Origin: Clostridiales bacterium
GTDB taxonomy: Bacteria; Bacillota; Clostridia; Christensenellales; Pumilibacteraceae
Assembly: GCA_015055625.1 (NCBI GenBank)
Contig: SVHU01000011.1
Location: 1 to 64,000, forward strand
Reading direction: 5' to 3'
Length of the DNA stretch: 64,000 nucleotides
Made by a program: the position numbers and the translations under genes. The notes beneath the pieces are model-generated. The model was given only the letters and a program-made list of their open reading frames with translations. It was not told the DNA's origin and searched no databases. Each line of letters opens with the position of its first letter. Position 1 is the stretch's first letter. Shown here piece after piece: positions 1-8,650 of the stretch.

Positions 1-120
1 TACAGCAAAAATTGTTTATGTTGATACATAATACTTTACTTATTTACTCGTATAATATTATCTGTTTTTGTTTCGTTATTCAGTTGTCAATGTACGTTGC
101 CGTCGTGCGACAGCCTGTAT

Positions 121-149
121 ATAATACCATAAAGAAAATTTAAAGTCAA
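121..149 (-). promoter_or_regulatory. Outward promoter at left edge
   Basis: Read on the minus strand there is TTGACT (144-149), a 17-base spacer and TATTAT (121-126), pointing out of the window to the left. Its target gene lies mostly or wholly beyond position 1; an ATG at 27-29 (minus) opens a frame that runs off the edge, too short to call. The rest of 1-362 is very AT-rich with a short CG-alternating stretch near 281-296, and I see no gene in it. Confidence 0.5.
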
Positions 150-362
150 CTGTTTTTCAAAAGTTTTTTAAATTTTTTTAAAGATTTTTTATTTAAATTT
201 TTAATAATAATAAACGCTATTTTTGTATTGTTATCTGCCACTATTTTAGGGTTGCACATTTTCTTTTTCTATATAATATACGCGTACGCGCGCGCGAGAA
301 AAAAAGCCGTATTCCGATTATTTATCAGAAAACGACCTTCTGTATTTATCCGCTAAAAAAGC

Positions 363-2516
363 TTATTTGGAATTTGCAATAAACACGTCTTGCTCGGCTT
401 TACTAAGCTCCACAAAATACGCATTCCACCCACACACTCTTACCTGTAAATTTTTATACTTATCAGGGTTATTTTGAGCATCTATAAGGCGTTGTTTGTC
501 AAACACGTTTCCGTGCACCGCAAAGCCTCCGTTTGCAAAGTGTGATTTAACCACGTTCCACAAAACACTCGGGCCCTTTTCACCGCTTACAACCGAAGGG
601 TGAACGATAAAATCCAGCACGCAACCATTTGGCGTTTTAGTAAAATCAACGTTTGAGAGCGTGCGAATAAGACCGCTTATACCCTCTTTGTCGCACCCCA
701 TTGTTGCAGTAAGGTTTTTACTCAAAAACTCGTCGTTGCGTCTTCCGTCGGGCGTTGCAGGCTGACGGCGCGCCATATTCATATACGCATCAACCGAGAA
801 CGCGCCCATTCTGAAAACTCCACCTCTGCCGTTTGGCATACCGTTAAGTCTTTCGCTTGCAAAATTGATAATTCTACTAGTAAGCTCATCAGCCTCCGCG
901 TTTCCGTTGCCGTACTTTTTGTTGAGCTTTTTACACTTAATGCAAAGCTCCTCGTCCTTTTCCCAGTTAGAGAGCAAAATTCCGTTAAGTTCGCTTAAAG
1001 TATACTGTTTTGTATCGAACACAAAATGCTTGATAGCCATCAAACTATCCACAAGCGTAGCCAACCCAACTAAATTTACGCCTGAGTTATTATACTTCAT
1101 TCCGCCCTCGTAGATATCCTTTCCGCTATCCATAGTATCGGCATAAGTTCCGGATAAAAGCGGGGCAAAATTCATTTTGTTATAATTCTCTTCAGCAAAA
1201 ACAATGTACTGTCTGACCTTAGAAATTATATAGTCCAGCTGAATTTCAATAGCTTTAACAAACTCATCAAATGTCCTAAACGTGTCAAGCTCGCCCGTGC
1301 GTACTGAGGAAAATTCGCCATTGCCCGGCTCTACACCGTTGTTAAGTGCAAACGTGAGTGCTCTTGGCAGGCTTAGATAACTATTACACGTCGAGCAAAT
1401 TTCGTGGTGCGTACAAACAGGCTCGTAACACCCCATAACAAGGTACTCCTTACAATCCTCCTCACTCACTCCTACACGCTGTAAACCTTTTCTTATGGTC
1501 TTATCGTTCATAAACACGTAACTACTGTTCCCACCTATTATATCGGCGCAAATATCGTGAAAATACGACTCTGCTATTCCCTCAGCCACTCTTACGTGAG
1601 CCTTTACGTAAGCAAGTTGGAGCGAAGAATAAAGCTCGAAAACGTGGTATGTAAAATCCGTGTAAGACGCGTTTCTATACGTAGTTTGACCACCTAGCGC
1701 GAAAGGCACGTTAGCGACTACTTTGAACGCGTTAAGACGCAAGAAAAACGCCTTGATAAGATCGTCATTCTCTTGCTTGCTTATTCCGTTTGCTATATCA
1801 TTAATATAGAATTGCTCCCATAGCGCATCTAGCTGGCCCATAGAACGCACATAATCGCGTTCTACTGAACATTCTACGCGATAATAAATAAGTGCAAGCT
1901 CAAGCACTTCATAAAGCGTACGCGGTGGATTTTTAGCAATCCAAACAAGGCAATCATAAAGCTTTTTGCCATTCTCGGTAGCTATATCAGCATAAGACGC
2001 AAAGCGTAAAACGAGATCAGACATCGCCTCGTAAGCCTGTATTACCGTGTCGTAAAAGCCAGCCTTTTCTTTTGTTGCAGTTGCGCGCTTTTGCTTTGCC
2101 TTATCTATAATTCCACCTATTCCAAGAGTAAATAGCCTATGCCAGTCTGGCGCAACGTGACCAAAGTCCCTACCTGCCCAAAACTGATTAAACTCCCACG
2201 CCTGACTATGGCGTTTTGCGTCTGGCTCATTTTTGTAAACCTCGGAAACAAATTTATTGCGAAAACTTTCGATACTATCGTCGGCATCGATCTTATCCGC
2301 AAAAATATCCCAAGGCTCCACGGAAATACGCGCATTTCTCAAAACATGGCAAATGCATAGGGTTTGAATTTTAGCCACATTCTTCTCTCCATCTACGTAT
2401 TCGCTCGTTACCTCGTCAATAAGCTGTTTGCACGTCTTCCCGCTACTTTCAATATAATTAGGATTAGAAAGTACGGTCTTTAGCTTACTTTTGTACTCTT
2501 CGGTCAATACAAACAT
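363..2516 (-). CDS. Glycyl radical enzyme (PFL/diol-dehydratase superfamily)
   Basis: A 717-residue glycyl radical enzyme, an oxygen-sensitive radical catalyst. The C-terminal glycyl-radical motif reads RVCGW, with the radical Gly about 21 residues from the end. The active-site Cys loop reads MGCYEP near residue 363, resembling the GCxEP loop of dehydratase/lyase-type enzymes rather than the Cys-Cys pair of pyruvate formate-lyase. The ATG at 2516 is chosen because GGAGGT (2521-2526) precedes it; a 15-residue upstream extension lacks support. A divergent AraC gene suggests substrate-induced control. No radical-SAM activase lies in the window; it may be beyond the left edge. The family is secure, the substrate is not determinable here. 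Confidence 0.88.
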   Translation of the reverse strand: MFVLTEEYKSKLKTVLSNPNYIESSGKTCKQLIDEVTSEYVDGEKNVAKIQTLCICHVLRNARISVEPWDIFADKIDADDSIESFRNKFVSEVYKNEPDAKRHSQAWEFNQFWAGRDFGHVAPDWHRLFTLGIGGIIDKAKQKRATATKEKAGFYDTVIQAYEAMSDLVLRFASYADIATENGKKLYDCLVWIAKNPPRTLYEVLELALIYYRVECSVERDYVRSMGQLDALWEQFYINDIANGISKQENDDLIKAFFLRLNAFKVVANVPFALGGQTTYRNASYTDFTYHVFELYSSLQLAYVKAHVRVAEGIAESYFHDICADIIGGNSSYVFMNDKTIRKGLQRVGVSEEDCKEYLVMGCYEPVCTHHEICSTCNSYLSLPRALTFALNNGVEPGNGEFSSVRTGELDTFRTFDEFVKAIEIQLDYIISKVRQYIVFAEENYNKMNFAPLLSGTYADTMDSGKDIYEGGMKYNNSGVNLVGLATLVDSLMAIKHFVFDTKQYTLSELNGILLSNWEKDEELCIKCKKLNKKYGNGNAEADELTSRIINFASERLNGMPNGRGGVFRMGAFSVDAYMNMARRQPATPDGRRNDEFLSKNLTATMGCDKEGISGLIRTLSNVDFTKTPNGCVLDFIVHPSVVSGEKGPSVLWNVVKSHFANGGFAVHGNVFDKQRLIDAQNNPDKYKNLQVRVCGWNAYFVELSKAEQDVFIANSK

Positions 2517-2608
2517 AACAACCTCCGTTATTTTACACGAACAGTATATTCCAAAACGCAAAATCTTACAATGTAAAATTAAATCACATTTGTACTTTTA
2601 GAACATAA

Positions 2609-2614
2609 ATTATA
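2609..2614 (-). promoter_or_regulatory. -10 box of the glycyl radical enzyme gene
   Basis: TATAAT on the minus strand, preceded by TGG (extended -10), about 86 bases of leader before the ATG at 2516. No good -35 hexamer sits 17-18 bases upstream, which fits an activator-dependent promoter. The missing -35 position falls inside the promoter of the divergent AraC gene. Confidence 0.5.
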
Positions 2615-2623
2615 CCAAAACAG

Positions 2624-2653
2624 TTGCACTTTACTCCTTAAAGATGTTATTAT
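2624..2653 (+). promoter_or_regulatory. Promoter of AraC gene, predicted leaderless
   Basis: TTGCAC (2624-2629), 18 bases, then extended -10 TGtTATTAT (hexamer 2648-2653). Exactly six bases separate the -10 from the ATG at 2660, so the expected start site is the A of ATG. No Shine-Dalgarno is present. Confidence 0.5.
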
Positions 2654-2659
2654 TAGAGT

Positions 2660-3448
2660 ATGGAAAGATTAGTAAAGGAAAATTTCACAATAACTAACGT
2701 GATTATCGCGTACACCTCCAAGTTACCTTTTGGTAAAATTAGAACACTAAATACCACACCACGCCCCAATCATTGTTTTGCGTACGTAATTAGCGGAGAA
2801 TGTGATTACTACACGGACGAGGGCAGAACGTTTACCGTAAAGAGTGGCGACATTTTGTATCTTGCGCAAGGTCAGCGCTACGTTATTAACGTAAAAACCA
2901 CAGACTACTCCGTAATTGTAATTAACTTTCTTTTAGACACCACAGATAAGCTCAGAAGCGATTGCTTGAAAACCGACAACCCTGAAATTAAGAGTGCTTT
3001 TGAGCAGATTTTAGTACTATACAATAGCGAAAGCACGGTTAAAAATGCCAAGCTTTGTTCTCTTGCCAACAAGATTTACGCAACTCTTTGTGAGGATAAA
3101 AACTATTCTACAACCTTTGACAAACAAAAAGTACGAATCGCGTGCGACTATATTGCACAAAATTTCGAAAACCTCGATTTCACGTGCGCAAAACTCGCTA
3201 AAGAATGTAAAATAAGCGACGTACATTTGCGCCGACTATTTAAAAAAGTATTGGGGATTTCTCCAATACAGTATCTTGCAAATTTGCGTTTCGATAAGGC
3301 AAGAAAACTACTCACTCTCAGCGATCTTTCTGTATCTCAAATAGCGCTAGAGTGTGGATTTGCGGATGTATATTACTTTTCTAAAGCCTATAAAAAGCGA
3401 TACGGACATTCTCCCTCAAAAATCCAAAGCACAGCTACAACCCCCTAA
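2660..3448 (+). CDS. AraC-family transcriptional regulator
   Basis: A 262-residue regulator with an N-terminal cupin-like sensor half (about residues 1-150, including the SGDILYLAQGQRY strand) and a C-terminal double helix-turn-helix (about 165-258). The second helix shows the family hallmark GFADVYYFSKAYKKRYGHSP. It is divergent from the glycyl radical enzyme with only 143 bases between the start codons, so it most likely controls that enzyme and perhaps itself, because the two promoters overlap. The inducer is unknown. Translation start lacks a Shine-Dalgarno; see the leaderless promoter immediately upstream. Confidence 0.9.
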   Translation: MERLVKENFTITNVIIAYTSKLPFGKIRTLNTTPRPNHCFAYVISGECDYYTDEGRTFTVKSGDILYLAQGQRYVINVKTTDYSVIVINFLLDTTDKLRSDCLKTDNPEIKSAFEQILVLYNSESTVKNAKLCSLANKIYATLCEDKNYSTTFDKQKVRIACDYIAQNFENLDFTCAKLAKECKISDVHLRRLFKKVLGISPIQYLANLRFDKARKLLTLSDLSVSQIALECGFADVYYFSKAYKKRYGHSPSKIQSTATTP

Positions 3449-3537
3449 TAACGCGCGTTTTTCAATAATTGCGTTTTATAAAACTTTTTTCTTTTGTTTG
3501 CAAAAACAGCACAATAACCAAATTCAGACACGAGAAA

Positions 3538-3564
3538 AGGGATACTCGACTTTTCGGTATCCCT
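3538..3564. terminator. Hairpin between convergent genes
   Basis: An 8-bp stem (agggatac / gtatccct) around an 11-base loop. The minus-strand side ends in TTTTCTC, so it could terminate the HEPN gene; the plus-strand tail is A-rich and then T-rich. Confidence 0.5.
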
Positions 3565-3614
3565 ACAAAAATTTTACTTAGATTTTGCGAATAATTTCTT
3601 TCGCGCGTATTTTT

Positions 3615-3640
3615 CGTCCGTTATTCTACGGGCGTTTTTT
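3615..3640 (+). terminator. Terminator after AraC gene
   Basis: Six-pair stem cgtccg/cgggcg (one G-U) followed at once by six T residues (3635-3640). Confidence 0.5.
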
Positions 3641-3678
3641 ATTTGCCACCTTTGTTTGTGGACTTTCGTTTGGACATA

Positions 3679-5154
3679 TTATCTGACTAGTTTGAAGTTT
3701 ATCTCGGTTAGCTTCTTGCAGTTATATTCTATCGTTTTGTAAATTTTATTTACTACTGCAATTGCATCTTTTTTGCTACCAATATTATGCGATCCATTAA
3801 CGTCTGCGTGCGCATAAAAATTTCGTGTTGCAAAGTACTCTTCATACAACGCCGCCATAACCTCGCTATACACCACTCCGCACCTGTTTTGGTACGATTC
3901 TTTGAGTACGTATGCTCCATTTTGCGACTTTTCATAAGCTTGACCAATCATTTTTACAGTAATGTTTTTACTCTTTAGTAAGTCGAAAATAAAATTTTCA
4001 AGCCCTTTAAAAGGCGATAGTAAAAACATCGAATATTCATAATGATCCACGGCTTTTTCCAATTCTCTCATTCCGCTAGCAAGGTCATTTTTCTCTTGTG
4101 CGGAAAGAAACTGAAGCGCCGACGGCATTTTGTTTTTTAATATAACAACGTAGTCATCCAGTTGAACTTCACCGGATACCGACGCATATATTTCTCTTCC
4201 GCCAAAGGAAAGGAATACTTCTTTTATGCCAGGAGTAGCTTCTCCGCTTATATCCAAAGTTCCGCTCTCTTGCATATAATTAATTTCGCATTGCTTATCG
4301 CCAAGTATTACCACGTAGCGATTATCGGAATTATTTTTGGAGTAAGAAGAACGCAAAGTATTGATTTTTACTTCGTCGTCGTTACGTATTTTGTGCATTG
4401 CTTTTGCAAACGAAAGCGGATAATAGTCAGATATTACGGAATACGTTCCACTTCTGCCCTTTTGAGGCTCCGCTTTTGGCACAACAATCTTCTCTTCCTT
4501 TGCAATGCGTTCTTGTTGCTGTTTTTCGAGTTTTATCTCTTGCTTAGAAAACTTCGTTTCTTGCTTTAACTCCTGCTTAGAACGCTTGTCTTTTGCTTTG
4601 GATTGGTCTTTTTGATTTTGCTTATTTTCTTTCTTCTGTTTTTCCTGTTTTTGCACAGGCTTTTGCTGCTGTTTTTCCTTTTTGGTCTTTTCCTGAAGCT
4701 TTTCTTGCTTCTTTTCCTTTTGTTTTTCTTCTTTTTTAACCTTTTTAGGATCTTCTTGAGGCTTTTCTTTTACCTTTTCGCCCTTTTTATCCTTTTTTGA
4801 AAACAGCTCAGTAAAAAAATTTTTCTTCGGATTTTCTTCGGATTTGTTTTGTTGGGGCTTTTCCTTTGTCAGCTTTGCTACCTTTTCTTGCTTTTTGTTA
4901 TCACCAATTAATGTAGAAAGCTTTTTTATTGCGTTTTCTTGCGCAGTAACGGTAAGCATATTAGCCTTAACGTCATAAACAAGAACAACTTTCTTGTTGT
5001 CATATAAAAGTCCCGTTTTGTCAAAATGACTTTTTTCTGAATGAGGAGTGTGAGTAACTTTTTTAAAACCGAGATTAGTTGCTTGTTCCGAAAGCGTCAG
5101 ATACCTTTCGTAAGTAAAATTTTTGTATTCTTTTCTCTCGGGTATTACTCCCAT
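3679..5154 (-). CDS. RnlA-like HEPN ribonuclease with Lys/Glu/Gln-rich linker
   Basis: A 491-residue protein resembling RnlA, the RNase LS toxin. Three parts are visible: an N-terminal compact domain (1-86); a highly charged Lys/Glu/Gln linker (about 88-225) likely to be helical or disordered; and a C-terminal half with a strand-rich domain (about 238-345) then a helical HEPN domain (about 350-485). The HEPN catalytic motif R-x4-H is Arg444 to His449 (RNFYAH). From memory, E. coli RnlA has RHSLFH at the equivalent place, and the surrounding order (YSM..L....GLE/IEG..LKSK, then G-Y-L) matches. E. coli RnlA is 357 residues and lacks such a linker. No RnlB-like antitoxin lies on either side. AGGAGG at about 5159-5164 fixes the start. 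Expected activity: mRNA cleavage in phage defence or stress (inference). Confidence 0.72.
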   Translation of the reverse strand: MGVIPERKEYKNFTYERYLTLSEQATNLGFKKVTHTPHSEKSHFDKTGLLYDNKKVVLVYDVKANMLTVTAQENAIKKLSTLIGDNKKQEKVAKLTKEKPQQNKSEENPKKNFFTELFSKKDKKGEKVKEKPQEDPKKVKKEEKQKEKKQEKLQEKTKKEKQQQKPVQKQEKQKKENKQNQKDQSKAKDKRSKQELKQETKFSKQEIKLEKQQQERIAKEEKIVVPKAEPQKGRSGTYSVISDYYPLSFAKAMHKIRNDDEVKINTLRSSYSKNNSDNRYVVILGDKQCEINYMQESGTLDISGEATPGIKEVFLSFGGREIYASVSGEVQLDDYVVILKNKMPSALQFLSAQEKNDLASGMRELEKAVDHYEYSMFLLSPFKGLENFIFDLLKSKNITVKMIGQAYEKSQNGAYVLKESYQNRCGVVYSEVMAALYEEYFATRNFYAHADVNGSHNIGSKKDAIAVVNKIYKTIEYNCKKLTEINFKLVR

Positions 5155-5187
5155 AAAACCTCCTTGAAAAAAGAGTAAATTTATTAA

Positions 5188-5223
5188 AACCGAGCTATTC
5201 CATTTTTATGAAACAGCCCGGTT
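5188..5223 (-). terminator. Terminator after surface-protein gene
   Basis: Nine-pair stem aaccgagct/agcccggtt (one G-U) with a T/A-rich tail on the minus strand. It lies between the surface-protein stop and the HEPN gene's ribosome site, so the HEPN gene may be expressed only by read-through or by an unseen local promoter. Confidence 0.5.
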
Positions 5224-5244
5224 AAAATCAATTATTGTTTTTTA

Positions 5245-8200
5245 TTATTTTGCACTTTTCTTAGAAGACTTCTTGTTCTTTTTGCGGCTGCTAGCAATAA
5301 AGTAAATAACAATTCCTACAATTCCTAAGCATACTACAATAATAATAACGGTACTAAGTACGGTGTAATCGAAATCCTCACCTTTGGTAGTTTCGTTAAT
5401 CTTGATAGTAACGTGCTTATAAGATTCGTTACCGCTCTGATCAATTACGGTATAAGTTACAGTATAGGTACCAGCTTCGGTAAGAGTTACGGTAGAACCA
5501 GTTTCTGTTCTTCCGTTATCGCCCTTCTTCTCATATTCCTTACCTACAATGTTGCCTTCCGCATCACGAATAGACTTTTTGAAAGTATACTTACTTGCGT
5601 TGTCCTTATCTTTTTCGGTAAGAACGATCTCGTCGAACGTAAACTTATATCCAGAATCTTTAGTAACGAAATCCTTATCTTCGTAGTTCTTAACATCGAA
5701 CTCAACAGGAGTTACGTCACCAACTTTGATAGAGTAAGACTTAACAGTTGCGCCGTTTACAAGGTATGCAACGGTATAAGTTCCATCGCTAGAGAACCCA
5801 AATTCGCTAACCATCTTGTCATAACTTTCATAGTTGTCAATATTTCCGTTAGGATCGGTAATACGAATGGTGTAATCGTTATAATTCTTATAAGCATCGT
5901 AAATTACTGCTTCAGGAATGTTAGATGCTGCTGCTTTTGCTTCAAGATACGAAGGCATTGCAGAATCAAGAATAATGGTCTTCGAGGTAGAAGCAGTTGC
6001 AACTACTTCACTACGCATTTCAAACTTATCAGCTATTACGGATTCATATCCAGCAACAATAGCTCCAGAAGCGTCAAGAGGAACAACGGTATCTACAAGA
6101 ACGTAGGTGTTTTCCTGCATGGGAGTAAATTCACTACCCATCCAAGCAAATCTACCACCACTAATCTTGTGAGCGGTTGCAATCTTGTCAACCTCAGAGG
6201 TAAACGTAGTACCAGTCTGAATGGTTGTGTACTTCCAGGTAATAGCCTTACCAACTGTGGTGGAAGTAGAGAATGCGGATTCTTCGGATTCACGATTATC
6301 TTCAGTCTGACCAGCTTCAAGGTTCATCTTATAAACGTTTACCTGGTTGTTGCCATCAATATCGTAAACTCTAACCTCAAGATAGTAAGTACCTTTCTCA
6401 TTTGGAGTGATGTACTCAATATCTTTAATAACCTTCTGCTGAGTGGTGCTGTTATAGTAAACAGTTGCATTGAAGGAAACGTACTCTCCGTCTTCACTCT
6501 TCAATCCCACTTCTACTCCAACATGCTTATTTTCAGCTTTGGGCACGTCAATAGTAATCTCGGAAAGAGTATCGTTAGCAGTAACAGTATAGCTCTTTAC
6601 AGACTGTGCAGGAATAACGATCTCTGTAGACTTTTCATTATTAATAGCTTCTCTACCACTATCAGCGTTTGCCACAACTTCGTAAACAAGCATATCACCA
6701 GTCTTAACGGCAAGCTTGCTATCTTTATAGGTAAGGAAATATCCTGCGCTATCTTTAGTAAGCTCGATTTCCTCGCCACCTATAAAGTCAGTATAACCCA
6801 ATACAGTATCGCCAATCTTAAGTCTATATTCCTTATTAAGATATCCGTCGCTAGAGGAAGAAATTACGAAAGTGGGAAGCTTGAAAGTATCGCCCTCAGC
6901 AAGAACAACGTATTTTGCAACTTCGGTACTTGCGGTAATTCCGATTGCGGAAGTATCATTGTAAGTATCGGAGATGTTCATGGTGTAAGTCTGAGAAGAA
7001 GTGGTAGATCCAGTAGCTAGCTCCTTTACAGTATACTGAACAGTATAAGCTCCTGCATACTTATAATCAGAGTCAACGTCAGCATCGCCGTTTCCAATCT
7101 TTTCTTTGAGCATATTAACGTAACCCTTTACGTCAAACTGCGCAACCATGCCTTCTTTCTCAGTTTTAAGCACGAACTCGCTTACGCCAGAAACTTTGTC
7201 GCCCTGTACAATCTTAAACTCTTCTTCTTTCTTTTCAACTTCCTTGCCAAGATTTTGAATATTCTTAACAGTTCCTACTACGTTGCCTGCGGGATCTTTA
7301 ATCGTACAAGTTACTTCAAAAGTAGTTTTGTAGTTGTTATCGTAATATTCGGGAATGGGAAGGTAGATGTTAAGGTCATCCTTGTTAACAACGTCGCCGT
7401 TTTCGTCCTCAAAATAAACCTTATTATAAGCCCACTTTTCGGGAATAGAAGATCTATCAACATTAACAACAGGTCCCTTCTGATCCTTTACAGTAAGAAC
7501 GTAAGATACTGGTTCGGACTCATTACCGCTATCATCAACAGCAACGTAGGTAATGGTATAATCACCGTTTGTTGCGGGATAGAAAGACATATTGTCGAGG
7601 TTATCGAACACAAGGTCTTTATCAGAATAACCAATTGCATATCCGCTCTTTTCGTCAATTTGGGAAGCCTCTTTAACGGGGTTACCGTCGGGATCTTTAA
7701 CGGTAATATTAACCTTTACTCTCTCATCATAAGCATCCTTAGCGGTTGCCTTGGGAAGAGTATACTTAATATTTGTATTAGCTGTGCCGTTATACGAACC
7801 TACGGAAAGAGTGGGAGCAACTTCGTCCTTGATGTTTTCCTGTACAAGAATCTTGTACTGAGCATCAACGTGCACGCCTGTTCCAAAGTCATAAGTATAG
7901 GTAACGTATGCGGTAGTACCTGCTTTTGCAATATTATTCTCGTCTTCAACACCACTAACGGTAATATCAACGTTAGCTTCTTCAACGTATACCTTTTCGC
8001 CATCCTCTTCATAATAAACCTTAGCTGTAGGAAGATCAGACTTCTTAAACTCGGTTCCTACTTTGAGGAAAGAAGGAATTTCAACGTCTGCAATCTCGAG
8101 CTTATACTCACGAGAAGAGGTGCAAAGAACGTCGTATGTGTACTTAATTCCCTTGTCGTTTGCAATAGTAATGGTATAATGTCCAACTTTATTTGCAACA

Positions 8201-8472
8201 ACTGTTCCGTTTTCTACAGTAACAACTTTATTACTGGGATCGAGTACGGTTACAGTGTAGTTACCACCATCAAGCTCAGGGATAGTAATCTTCTCGCCAT
8301 ACTCAACAGTAGCCTGTTTTACACCTGCTACTTTGTCGTAGGACTTATCTATGCTTCCATCTTCGATTTTTGCGCTTTCGGCAAGCGCAACTACGCCACT
8401 GTTTCCTACTACCATAACCGTAGCAAGAGCTCCGGTACACATGGATAATAAGAATTTCTTTGATTTTTTCAT
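5245..8472 (-). CDS. Large membrane-anchored surface protein with Ig-like repeats
   Basis: A 1075-residue exported protein. An N-terminal signal peptide (Lys-rich start, hydrophobic core ending near ALAES) is followed by about 970 residues of beta-sandwich repeats resembling DUF5011/Ig-like modules, each ending in forms such as GTYTVTYTVIDQSGNES. A C-terminal transmembrane helix and a Lys-rich tail (KKNKKSSKKSAK) anchor it; there is no LPXTG sortase motif. The ATG at 8472 is preferred over an adjacent TTG at 8475; GGAG lies 8 bases upstream. Likely cell-surface scaffold or adhesin; no enzyme domain is recognised. A consensus promoter precedes it. Confidence 0.8.
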   Translation of the reverse strand: MKKSKKFLLSMCTGALATVMVVGNSGVVALAESAKIEDGSIDKSYDKVAGVKQATVEYGEKITIPELDGGNYTVTVLDPSNKVVTVENGTVVANKVGHYTITIANDKGIKYTYDVLCTSSREYKLEIADVEIPSFLKVGTEFKKSDLPTAKVYYEEDGEKVYVEEANVDITVSGVEDENNIAKAGTTAYVTYTYDFGTGVHVDAQYKILVQENIKDEVAPTLSVGSYNGTANTNIKYTLPKATAKDAYDERVKVNITVKDPDGNPVKEASQIDEKSGYAIGYSDKDLVFDNLDNMSFYPATNGDYTITYVAVDDSGNESEPVSYVLTVKDQKGPVVNVDRSSIPEKWAYNKVYFEDENGDVVNKDDLNIYLPIPEYYDNNYKTTFEVTCTIKDPAGNVVGTVKNIQNLGKEVEKKEEEFKIVQGDKVSGVSEFVLKTEKEGMVAQFDVKGYVNMLKEKIGNGDADVDSDYKYAGAYTVQYTVKELATGSTTSSQTYTMNISDTYNDTSAIGITASTEVAKYVVLAEGDTFKLPTFVISSSSDGYLNKEYRLKIGDTVLGYTDFIGGEEIELTKDSAGYFLTYKDSKLAVKTGDMLVYEVVANADSGREAINNEKSTEIVIPAQSVKSYTVTANDTLSEITIDVPKAENKHVGVEVGLKSEDGEYVSFNATVYYNSTTQQKVIKDIEYITPNEKGTYYLEVRVYDIDGNNQVNVYKMNLEAGQTEDNRESEESAFSTSTTVGKAITWKYTTIQTGTTFTSEVDKIATAHKISGGRFAWMGSEFTPMQENTYVLVDTVVPLDASGAIVAGYESVIADKFEMRSEVVATASTSKTIILDSAMPSYLEAKAAASNIPEAVIYDAYKNYNDYTIRITDPNGNIDNYESYDKMVSEFGFSSDGTYTVAYLVNGATVKSYSIKVGDVTPVEFDVKNYEDKDFVTKDSGYKFTFDEIVLTEKDKDNASKYTFKKSIRDAEGNIVGKEYEKKGDNGRTETGSTVTLTEAGTYTVTYTVIDQSGNESYKHVTIKINETTKGEDFDYTVLSTVIIIVVCLGIVGIVIYFIASSRKKNKKSSKKSAK

Positions 8473-8526
8473 CAACTTGTCTCCTATTTTATATTATATA
8501 TAATTTTTCAAAACTATAACAGACTA

Positions 8527-8555
8527 ATTATACAATTAAACGCGCTTTTTGTCAA
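8527..8555 (-). promoter_or_regulatory. Promoter of surface-protein gene
   Basis: TTGACA (8550-8555), 17-base spacer, TATAAT (8527-8532) on the minus strand, about 55 bases before the ATG. Confidence 0.7.
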
Positions 8556-8650
8556 TCGGTTTACACTTCTTATATCGATAATATTTGCAAATAAACGCAT
8601 TTTTATGTAATTTTTATCTTTTGTTAATCTTTTTACCTTACAAACTTAAA

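Noticed and set aside
1-29. Partial CDS running off the left edge (minus)
   Set aside because: Only nine codons and no clear ribosome site; the outward promoter supports a gene further left but not this start.
3448-5245. RnlB-type antitoxin gene next to the RnlA-like protein
   Set aside because: No supported frame lies between the HEPN gene and its neighbours on either strand.
5413-7020. 535-codon open frame antisense to the surface protein
   Set aside because: It is low-complexity, without family motifs, and opposed to a gene with promoter, signal peptide and anchor.
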